Assembly: GCF_937999985.1 (NCBI RefSeq)
Contig: NZ_CALLDG010000156.1
Coordinates: 1 to 34,256, forward strand
Direction: 5' to 3'
Length of the DNA stretch: 34,256 nt
From: an uncultured Corynebacterium sp.
GTDB taxonomy: Bacteria; Actinomycetota; Actinomycetes; Mycobacteriales; Mycobacteriaceae
Shown here: one piece after another, positions 1-6,210 of the stretch
Numbering within the stretch: position 1 is the first letter of the stretch
Layout of the letters: each line of letters starts with the position of its first letter
Made by a program: the position numbers and the translations under genes
Notes under the pieces: generated by a model
What the model was told of the DNA's origin: nothing
What the model saw: the letters and a program-made list of their open reading frames with translations, nothing else
The model's database searches: none

Positions 1-1
1 G

Positions 2-364
2 GGGCGCGTGGCGGAAAATCGTGGTACGGGTATCGCAACGATTAATCAGTCCTTGGAAGACGCTCTTATGCCAAAACCTGAGTACATTAATCGGCTTGAT
101 AGTTTCACAATAATATTCCACCGTCGGCGGGTTGCTACCCAGGAGAGGTATACAACGGCGCGGGACCATGTTCTGGCAATTCTAAAAGAGGGGTCCTCTT
201 CTTCGACTAGCGAAATTGTAGGGAAAACCCAGTTGAGCCGGACAGCTGTTCAAAAAGCAGTCAATGCTCTGATTAGTGAAGGTTTGGTAGAGCGAACGGA
301 ACCTGCGCGGAGCCCGAAGCAGCGTTATCGAATGCTCGAAGATCGGAAGAACCCTGGTAGATAG
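2..364 (+). CDS. C-terminal part of an AlbA_2/divergent-AAA type regulator with winged helix (5' end outside window)
   Basis: The reading frame is open to the left edge, so the GTG at position 8 is probably internal and the gene begins outside the window. The first visible segment, with ENRGTGIATI followed by a short Pro-rich turn and a beta-strand-like FTIIF stretch, resembles the end of the ATP-binding region of COG2865-type proteins (AlbA_2 N-terminus, divergent AAA/Bergerat-like core). The remaining 60 or so residues form a winged helix-turn-helix (LSRTAVQKAVNALISEGLVER is the recognition region), as in MarR-like regulators. Its base composition is visibly AT-richer than the genes that follow, with codons such as ATT, AAT and TTA common, which suggests a transferred accessory gene next to the conserved envelope locus. 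The family call rests on pattern memory. The winged helix is the firmer part. Confidence 0.6.
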   Translation, partial: GRVAENRGTGIATINQSLEDALMPKPEYINRLDSFTIIFHRRRVATQERYTTARDHVLAILKEGSSSSTSEIVGKTQLSRTAVQKAVNALISEGLVERTEPARSPKQRYRMLEDRKNPGR

Positions 365-424
365 TGGAAAAGAGTGGAAAACTGCAGCTAGATGAGGGTG
401 CGGCGACAGCATAGCACCTAGCTT

Positions 425-482
425 CCCGCTTAACATCCCACAGTGTTATGTCAGGTGGGAAGTTATCAGCTGCTAAGCGGGG
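425..482. promoter_or_regulatory. Two-part inverted repeat between the accessory gene and glfT2
   Basis: CCCGCTTA (425-432) pairs with TAAGCGGG (475-482). Nested inside, TCCCAC (436-441) pairs with GTGGGA (455-460). There is no T-run after it, so it may be a weak terminator of the left-hand gene, a leader structure of glfT2 or a protein-binding site. Confidence 0.4.
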
Positions 483-612
483 GCACCTCGACTAAGAGCC
501 CAACTCGGGCTGAACTGGGGCTGTGTCGCACAAGCTCTTGTGACGGGCTTTCGTGGATAATCGGGTATATTCCAATGTCTTTATTGCCTATGCGGAGGTC
601 TGTGTTCAGCAA

Positions 613-2676
613 ATGAACGCTCAGCCAGTGAAAGCCAATACAAACGATGGGTTCGACGCCACCCGCCTAGCACGCATTCTGCTGCCGAAGCGTGGCGAAC
701 CACGCAACGTGCGCTCCCTGTACTTCGTAGAGAACGAGGCCACCACCCCCGGCCGCGTAAACGCCATCTCCCGTACCGAAGCGATCCTGCCCGCGGGCAG
801 CGAGACTTCCTTCGAGACTTACTTCAACGCCTTCCCCGCCTCCTACTGGCGCCGCTGGTCCCAGCTGGACGAGGTCAAGCTGCGCATCGAAATCACTGGT
901 GAGGCCCGCGTAGACCTGTACCGCTCCAAGTACGACGGCTCCCGCATTGGCATCGAGGGCGCCCAGATCGAAACTGACGAAAACGGCCACGGAATCGCCG
1001 AGTTCACTGTCTCCCTGGCTCCTTTCGAGGACGGAGGCTGGATCTGGTTCGACCTGACCTGCGAGAAGGAAACCCGCCTGCACTCCGCGGGTTGGTACGC
1101 CACCGTCGAGGCCGGCGAGCAGATCTTCGAAGACGAGACGCTGCCGGTCGCTGAGCCGAGCGTCACCATCGGCATCCCAACGTTCAACCGTCCGGCCGAC
1201 GCGGTCGCAGCACTCCACGCACTCGCTTCCGACCCCGAGGTCGATGGCCGCATCGAGGCCATCATCATGCCCGACCAGGGCGACAAACACCCCGCCGACG
1301 AACCGGACTTCGACGAGGTTGCGGAGCACTTCGGCGACCGTCTGCACATCGTGCAACAGGGCAACTTGGGCGGATCCGGCGGCTACTCCCGCATCATGTA
1401 CGAGGCTCTCCACGAGGAGCGAGGTACCACCAGCCCGTACATCCTGTACATGGACGACGACATCGCCATCGAGCCCGATAGCGTTCTGCGCGCCCTGGCG
1501 GCTGCTCGCTACGCGAAGTCCCCGATGCTGATCGGCGGCCAGATGCTGAACCTGCAGGAGCGCAGCCACCTGCACACCATGGGCGAGGTCATCGACCGTG
1601 GCTCCTTCATGTGGACCGCCGCACCCCACACCCACTACGACCACGACTTTTACCAGCACCCGCTGCGTGACCTGGGTGATGGTGCTGCCCACAACGCGGC
1701 AGGCCAGCCCATCGCGCCGGTGGCCCGGGACGTGGTGAGCAAGGGCTACGGCACCCCGAATAGTTCGGAGAACTCCAAGGATCTGCACCGCCGCATCGAC
1801 GTTGACTACAACGGCTGGTGGATGTGCATGATCCCGCGCGTCGTCGCGAAAACCATTGGTCAGCCCCTCCCGCTGTTCATCAAGTGGGATGACGGCGAGT
1901 TCGGCCTGCGCGCGAAGGATGCTGGCTTCCCGACCGCCTCCTGGCCGGGTATCGCGATCTGGCACATGGCCTGGTCCGATAAGGACGATGCGATCGACTG
2001 GCAGGCATACTTCCACCTGCGTAACCGCCTGATTGTCGCTGCGATCCAGCACGATGGAAGCCCGCGCGGCATCGTTGCCTCGATGGCGAAGGCCACCGCC
2101 AAGCACCTGCTGTGCCTGGAGTACTCCACCGTCGCCATCCAGAACGAGGCGATGAAGGACTTCCTGGCTGGTCCGGATCAGCTGTTCGACATCCTGGAGA
2201 CTTCTTTGCCGCGCATTGCGAAGATGCGTAAGAACTACTCCGATGCGGTCGTCATCCCGTCGGCCACCGACCTGCCCGCCGCGACGGGCGGCCCGGCGGG
2301 TCTCACGCGCATCCCACTGAGCAAGAAGGCCAAGATTGTCACGCTTGCCAAGGGTCTGCTGAACAACGCTAAGCCCGCCGACGCCCGCCACCACCACGCA
2401 CCGCAGGTGAACCTCCCGCCCATCGAGGCGCGCTGGTTCAGCCTCTCCCGAGTGGACGGGGCGACCGTGACCACCGCTGATGGCAAGGGAGTGGTGTACC
2501 GCAAGCGCGACCGCGGCCAAATGCTCGCGTTGGCACAGGAGTCTATGCGCCTGCAGAAGCAGGTCGCGGATCGCTTCGACGAGCTCCGCGATGCCTACCG
2601 GGCAGCGCACCCGTACCTGACCAGTCGGGAAGGTTGGGCGCAGATCTTCGAGCCCGAGCGCGCGGCTGAAAAGTAA
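613..2676 (+). CDS. glfT2: Galactofuranosyltransferase GlfT2 (galactan polymerase)
   Basis: Polymerises the arabinogalactan galactan by adding alternating beta-1,5 and beta-1,6 galactofuranose from UDP-Galf onto the decaprenyl-linked acceptor at the inner face of the membrane. The order is an N-terminal beta-rich domain, a GT2/GT-A domain starting near VTIGIPTFNRP, and a helical C-terminal domain. The metal-binding YMDDDI motif puts the Asp triad at residues 281-283 counted from 613. IKWDD gives D426/D427, and IWHMAW gives H451, 24 residues later, the same spacing as the corresponding Asp-His in M. tuberculosis GlfT2. The frame extends up to a GTG at 553, but that has no Shine-Dalgarno and a TATATT lies at 566-571. 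The ATG at 613 follows GGAGG at 594-598 and is preferred (687 aa). The first gene of a collinear cluster with PAP2 and ubiA. Confidence 0.93.
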   Translation: MNAQPVKANTNDGFDATRLARILLPKRGEPRNVRSLYFVENEATTPGRVNAISRTEAILPAGSETSFETYFNAFPASYWRRWSQLDEVKLRIEITGEARVDLYRSKYDGSRIGIEGAQIETDENGHGIAEFTVSLAPFEDGGWIWFDLTCEKETRLHSAGWYATVEAGEQIFEDETLPVAEPSVTIGIPTFNRPADAVAALHALASDPEVDGRIEAIIMPDQGDKHPADEPDFDEVAEHFGDRLHIVQQGNLGGSGGYSRIMYEALHEERGTTSPYILYMDDDIAIEPDSVLRALAAARYAKSPMLIGGQMLNLQERSHLHTMGEVIDRGSFMWTAAPHTHYDHDFYQHPLRDLGDGAAHNAAGQPIAPVARDVVSKGYGTPNSSENSKDLHRRIDVDYNGWWMCMIPRVVAKTIGQPLPLFIKWDDGEFGLRAKDAGFPTASWPGIAIWHMAWSDKDDAIDWQAYFHLRNRLIVAAIQHDGSPRGIVASMAKATAKHLLCLEYSTVAIQNEAMKDFLAGPDQLFDILETSLPRIAKMRKNYSDAVVIPSATDLPAATGGPAGLTRIPLSKKAKIVTLAKGLLNNAKPADARHHHAPQVNLPPIEARWFSLSRVDGATVTTADGKGVVYRKRDRGQMLALAQESMRLQKQVADRFDELRDAYRAAHPYLTSREGWAQIFEPERAAEK

Positions 2677-2705
2677 CCCCCCGGAACTAACGGACAAGAT
2701 CCAGA

Positions 2706-2732
2706 CTGGAATTACTGGAATTACTGAAACTA
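2706..2732 (+). repeat. Short tandem repeat, 9-bp unit, about three copies
   Basis: CTGGAATTA occurs twice in tandem (2706-2723), followed by a diverged copy CTGAAACTA (2724-2732). It sits in the 73-base gap between glfT2 and the PAP2 gene, just before an AAGGA that may serve as ribosome binding site. Confidence 0.7.
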
Positions 2733-2749
2733 AGGACAACGCAGATACG

Positions 2750-3352
2750 ATGAGCGCCACAAGCGTAAGCGGCGACCCGCTGGGCGAATCCGACCTGCTG
2801 GTCGCACTGCAAAAGCAGCTGACCGACAAGCCGGGAGTGCTGCCCACCGCCCGAGGCATGAGCCACTTCGGTGAGCACGCCCTTGGTTGGATGGGGTCCG
2901 CCGCCCTGGGCTACGGCCTGGCCGCCGCGCAAGGCAAGCCCGCTGACGGGCCGGAACGCCGCGGATGGCTGACCGTGGGCGTCAGCGCCTTCCTGGCACA
3001 CGCCGCCAGCGTGGTGCTCAAGCGCATCATCCGCCGCCCCCGCCCGCACGATCCGCGCATTAAGATCGGCGTGGGTACTCCCTCGAAGCTCAGCTTCCCG
3101 TCTTCGCACGCAACCAGCTCCACCGCCGCCCTCGTGGCCTTTACCCAGTCGGCGAACAACCGCACCGGGACGCTGCCCCTCGTGGGCATCCCAGCGATGG
3201 CGCTGTCGCGCATGGTGTTGGGCGTACACTATCCCTCTGACGTCGCCCTCGGAAGCTGCATCGGCGCTGCCACGGCCATTGCCGTGCGCAGGGTTGTCGA
3301 TGGGGGACGTGGGGGCGTCACAAAGAAAAACAGTGAGGAGAAAAGCCAGTGA
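2750..3352 (+). CDS. PAP2-family membrane phosphatase of the arabinogalactan cluster
   Basis: A 200-residue PAP2 superfamily phosphatase with all three catalytic signatures: KRIIRRPRP starting at K91, PSSHATS with H120, and SRMVLGVHYPSD with H160 and D164. Its place between glfT2 and ubiA matches Rv3807c, which is linked to dephosphorylation of decaprenyl-phospho-5-phosphoribose on the way to decaprenyl-phospho-arabinose. Hydrophobic segments suggest an integral membrane protein. The last 17 residues (after VVDGGRG) are a hydrophilic tail encoded partly by a copy of the dispersed 15-bp motif at 3314-3328. The stop overlaps the GTG of ubiA by four bases, pointing to translational coupling. The specific substrate is inferred from context. 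Confidence 0.88.
   Translation: MSATSVSGDPLGESDLLVALQKQLTDKPGVLPTARGMSHFGEHALGWMGSAALGYGLAAAQGKPADGPERRGWLTVGVSAFLAHAASVVLKRIIRRPRPHDPRIKIGVGTPSKLSFPSSHATSSTAALVAFTQSANNRTGTLPLVGIPAMALSRMVLGVHYPSDVALGSCIGAATAIAVRRVVDGGRGGVTKKNSEEKSQ
3314..3328 (-). repeat. Dispersed 15-bp motif, exact copy
   Basis: On the minus strand this reads TTTCTTTGTGACGCC, identical to the copies at 4394-4408 and 31733-31747. It lies in the last codons of the PAP2 gene and encodes GVTKK on the plus strand. Confidence 0.85.
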
Positions 3353-4377
3353 GCGAACAGCCTAGCAACGGCCGCACGGAGCCGTTGATCGGCGCAGAGC
3401 CACACACGTCCGGGCTGGAAGATCCCAACCAGGCGACCAGCACCGCCACCGAAACGAAGAAGCTGCGCCCGCCGCGCAACCTGCCGGAGGCGATGATCAA
3501 GGCGCTGCGTCCGAAGCAGTGGGTCAAGAACGTGCTGGTCATCGCGGCTCCTGCGGCTGCTGGCGGGGAGCTGCTCTTCCACAGCCGCGTGCTGCTGGAC
3601 GTGCTGATCGCATTCATTGCCTTCTGTCTGGCGGCCAGCTCGATCTACCTGATCAACGATGCCCGCGATGTGGAGGCCGACCGTGCGCACCCGACCAAGC
3701 GCTTCCGCCCGATCGCGGCGGGTGTGCTGCCGGTGGGGTTGGCGTACGCGATGTCGGTGGTGCTGATCATTGCGGCGATTGGTGGCTCGCTGTTGGCCTC
3801 GTCGGGCACGAACCTGGCGATTGTTGTGGCAGTGTATATCGCGCTGCAGCTGGGCTACTGCTTCGGTTGGAAGCATCAGCCGGTCATCGACATTGCGCTG
3901 GTCAGCTCCGGTTTCATGCTGCGTGCGATGGCCGGCGGTGTGGCTGCCTCTATCCTGCTTTCGCAGTGGTTCTTGCTGGTCGCGGCCTTCGGCTCGCTGT
4001 TCATGGCGGCGGGTAAACGCTACGCGGAGCTGAAGCTTTCGCTGCGTTCGGGTGCGAAGATCCGCAAGTCCCTGGAGAGCTACACCCCGACCTACCTGCG
4101 CTTTGTCTGGACCCTGGCCGCCACTGCCGTGGTGCTGAGCTACGCGCTGTGGGGCTTTGGCTTGGCGCAGACGGTCGAGTCCGGTGTGGCCGCCGTGTGG
4201 TACCAAGTCTCGATGGTGCCGTTTACCATCGCGATTCTGCGTTATGCCGCGGACGTTGACCGCGGTGAGGGCGGCGCGCCCGACGAGATCGCCCTCGAGG
4301 ATCGCACCCTGCAGCTGCTGGCTCTGGCCTGGCTGTTTTGTGTGGCGATGGCCGTGTACATCGTGCCGCTGTTCTAG
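3349..4377 (+). CDS. ubiA: UbiA-type prenyltransferase: decaprenyl-phosphate phosphoribosyltransferase (DPPR synthase)
   Basis: Transfers 5-phosphoribose from PRPP to decaprenyl phosphate, the committed step toward the arabinose donor DPA. A UbiA-superfamily protein of 342 residues: a soluble N-terminus of about 60 residues, then multiple membrane helices. The first Asp-rich motif is N103-D104-A-R-D107-V-E-A-D111, followed by AHPTKRFRPIAAG. A second polar loop carries GKRYAELK, and DEIALEDRTLQLLALAW lies near the end. Starts with GTG, preceded by GAGGAG at 3335-3340, and overlaps the upstream stop by four bases. It corresponds to Rv3806c, which is normally adjacent to aftB. No aftB follows here. 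Confidence 0.92.
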   Translation: MSEQPSNGRTEPLIGAEPHTSGLEDPNQATSTATETKKLRPPRNLPEAMIKALRPKQWVKNVLVIAAPAAAGGELLFHSRVLLDVLIAFIAFCLAASSIYLINDARDVEADRAHPTKRFRPIAAGVLPVGLAYAMSVVLIIAAIGGSLLASSGTNLAIVVAVYIALQLGYCFGWKHQPVIDIALVSSGFMLRAMAGGVAASILLSQWFLLVAAFGSLFMAAGKRYAELKLSLRSGAKIRKSLESYTPTYLRFVWTLAATAVVLSYALWGFGLAQTVESGVAAVWYQVSMVPFTIAILRYAADVDRGEGGAPDEIALEDRTLQLLALAWLFCVAMAVYIVPLF

Positions 4378-4698
4378 GTTTAGCTTTCTGTTCTTTCTTT
4401 GTGACGCCTACTTCTCCTTTGTGGGGGAGCCGGCGTTCTGCACTTTCGGGGGGTGTGCTGGGTTTCCAGATTGCGAGTGGTGGGGTTGCAGTGGTGCGAG
4501 TGAAGCGAGGGAAGCAGGTGATTAGATGGTTCTAAGAATCTGCTGAGATAGGTTTAGGGGTGTAGCGTTTCGTGAAAGGGATTCGATCATCACATTGAGT
4601 GCGATCGTAAAGATTTGGTAACGTACACGCATCCTGTGTTTCGGGGCGGGCCTTTGGCGCGCCTCTCGTCAAATACGTTTCAAGACATTTAGGACTAC
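4378..4698. other. Intergenic region after ubiA, where aftB would be expected
   Basis: About 320 bases without a convincing gene. It holds one exact copy of the dispersed motif (4394-4408), a short unrecognised open stretch around 4455-4535, and the presumed promoter of the next gene. I see no clear terminator after ubiA. The candidate promoter is TTGAGT at 4595-4600 with TAACGT at 4619-4624, which is a weak match. The order ubiA-mycolyltransferase with no aftB between them is notable. Confidence 0.6.
4394..4408 (+). repeat. Dispersed 15-bp motif, exact copy
   Basis: TTTCTTTGTGACGCC, intergenic, 16 bases after the ubiA stop codon. It is in the opposite orientation to the copy at the other end of ubiA, so the two copies flank the gene as an inverted pair. 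Confidence 0.85.
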
Positions 4699-5712
4699 AT
4701 GAACACGACTACTAAGACCAAGGGTCTGGGCTCCAAGCTCACTGCGTTCCTGGTAGCTATTGCCACCGCGCTGGGCATGGCCGTTGTCACTGCACCCACC
4801 GCTGCTGCTGACAACCGTGGCCACCTGCGCCCGGGCTGCCACTGGAGCAAGCACAAGTACTACCTGCAGAACTGCTGGGTTTACTCCCCGGCGATGGGTC
4901 AGAAGATCCAGGTGCAGATCAAGCCCTCTTCCCGCGGCGGTAACGCTGGCGTCTACATGCTGGACGGCCTGCGCGCACGCCAGGACTGGAACGCCTGGGT
5001 CTGGTCGGGCAACGCTGTGAAGAAGTTCGTCAACGACGACGTGACCCTGGTCATGCCGGTCGGCGGCCAGGCGCAGTTCTACACGGACTGGATGGGCCCG
5101 TACGGCGGTAAGGGTGGCCCGAAGAAGCCGCGTTGGGAGACCTTCCTGACCCGCGAGCTGCCGGGCTACCTGCAGCGCAACTTCGGCGTGAGCCCGACCC
5201 GCAACTCCATCGTTGGCCTGTCCATGGGCGGTACTGCCGCAATGAACCTGGCTGCATGGCACCGCAACCAGTTCAAGCAGGCGACCTCCCTGTCTGGTTA
5301 CCTGAACCCGACCTGGCCTGGCATGTACGCCGGAATCCAGTACGCGATGTCCGATGCTGACAAGGGTGCGAACATCTGGGATATGTGGGGCAGTCCGGTC
5401 GACCCGCGCCGCTTCCGCAATGACCCGACCGTTCAGGCTGGCCGCTTCCGTGGCATGCCGCTGTACCTGGCCGCCTCCGGTGGCGTGCCGTCCCGCGGCG
5501 AGAAGTTCCTGGAAAACCCGCGCGGTGTTGCTGCGGGTATCGGCCTGGAGTGGATGGCACGCACCTCCACCGCGAAGTTTGAGATGGCCGCTCGCGCGGC
5601 TGGTGCTCGTCCGGTTGTGAGCTACCCGATCAACGGCCTGCACGCATGGCCGTACTGGGATGCGGAGTTGAACAAGGCTCGCCCGCACATTCTGCGTGCA
5701 CTGGGTGCCTAA
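4699..5712 (+). CDS. Secreted trehalose mycolyltransferase (antigen 85/Cmt family)
   Basis: Transfers mycolates from trehalose monomycolate to arabinogalactan or to a second TMM in the outer envelope. It has 337 residues with a clear Sec signal peptide (basic start, hydrophobic core, cleavage probably after the Ala-rich stretch ending in AAA near residue 37). The alpha/beta-hydrolase features are the MLDGLRAR segment, the nucleophile in GLSMGG (S175), and the terminal catalytic His in LHAWPYW (H315). FYTDWMGP is the conserved substrate-pocket segment. Two Cys near the mature N-terminus (GCHW and NCW) could form a disulfide. It has its own upstream gap and a strong terminator, so it is probably monocistronic. 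The paralogue cop1 follows. Assignment to cmt1 or cmt2 cannot be made by eye. Confidence 0.92.
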   Translation: MNTTTKTKGLGSKLTAFLVAIATALGMAVVTAPTAAADNRGHLRPGCHWSKHKYYLQNCWVYSPAMGQKIQVQIKPSSRGGNAGVYMLDGLRARQDWNAWVWSGNAVKKFVNDDVTLVMPVGGQAQFYTDWMGPYGGKGGPKKPRWETFLTRELPGYLQRNFGVSPTRNSIVGLSMGGTAAMNLAAWHRNQFKQATSLSGYLNPTWPGMYAGIQYAMSDADKGANIWDMWGSPVDPRRFRNDPTVQAGRFRGMPLYLAASGGVPSRGEKFLENPRGVAAGIGLEWMARTSTAKFEMAARAAGARPVVSYPINGLHAWPYWDAELNKARPHILRALGA

Positions 5713-5747
5713 ACTTAGGTCGCTCCAGCTTTAACTAAAGCTTTTGA

Positions 5748-5786
5748 AGCCACTGTCCTGGTTACCAGCCGGGACGGTGGCTTTTT
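5748..5786 (+). terminator. Rho-independent terminator of the mycolyltransferase gene
   Basis: AGCCACTGTCC (5748-5758) pairs with GGACGGTGGCT (5772-5782) with one mismatch, and a run of T follows (5782-5786). A smaller AGCTTT/AAAGCT hairpin lies just upstream at about 5728-5742. Confidence 0.88.
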
Positions 5787-5878
5787 GCGTGTCCGAGGTG
5801 TGTGAGGTGCGTCCATGACGGCTGGGGTGTGGGTCGCGCTAGTGGGGTATTGAGGCTTAATGGCGAACGAGGTGTAAG

Positions 5879-5893
5879 GGCGTCAATAATAAA
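5879..5893 (-). repeat. Dispersed 15-bp motif, degenerate copy
   Basis: The minus strand reads TTTATTATTGACGCC, 12 of 15 matches to the exact copies. Intergenic, upstream of cop1. Confidence 0.45.
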
Positions 5894-6116
5894 GAACATC
5901 AAGAGTCACATAAGTAACACTGGCAACATGGTAGGCTAACCCTCAAGTAAAACTTTAAATATTCCGCGTGTTGTCCATGTGAAAGCGCTTTTGCTTGCCA
6001 TAATTGCTCACGTGCTAGAAGCGCACCTGCGATACAAGCGTGAAAAGCTTGAGAAGATCCAGGTCGCGATAGACGTAAACGTGAATAGAGAATGGCCTGA
6101 AGAAGCGCCCGGTGGT

Positions 6117-6147
6117 GTTCGAAGCAGGAGGGGAACCTGCTTCGAAC
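6117..6147 (+). promoter_or_regulatory. Perfect 12-bp hairpin in the cop1 leader
   Basis: GTTCGAAGCAGG (6117-6128) and CCTGCTTCGAAC (6136-6147) are perfect inverted repeats around a 7-base loop. No T-run follows, so it is not a standard terminator. It lies 64 bases before the cop1 start and could stabilise the mRNA, bind a protein or attenuate expression. Confidence 0.6.
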
Positions 6148-6210
6148 CAACCAGACCACAGCAGCTAAAGCCACCAAAGCTACTAAAACAACCAAAAAGC
6201 AACAGAAAGA

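Larger units (their letters stand above)
5787..6210 (+). other. Long upstream and leader region of cop1
   Basis: About 420 bases without a convincing gene. It contains a degenerate dispersed motif (5879-5893), an AT-rich stretch (5880-5965) that probably carries the cop1 promoter (GGTAGGCTAAC at 5930-5940 is a possible -10 region), a perfect 12-bp-arm hairpin (6117-6147) and an A/C-rich, G-poor run (6146-6205) before the start codon. A frame through the A/C-rich run (6101-6211) would encode a Thr/Lys/Ala-rich peptide but has no start codon. The length and the hairpin suggest a structured 5' UTR. Confidence 0.5.

Noticed and set aside
667..2859. Long minus-strand open frame over glfT2
   Set aside because: Antisense frame produced by the C/G-rich third codon positions of glfT2; its translation has no domain and overlaps a gene with complete family motifs.
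2978..2984. Core-only GGCGTCA words at 2978, 12985 and TGACGCC at 15507
   Set aside because: They lack the A/T-rich arm seen in the other copies and are expected by chance in high-GC coding DNA.
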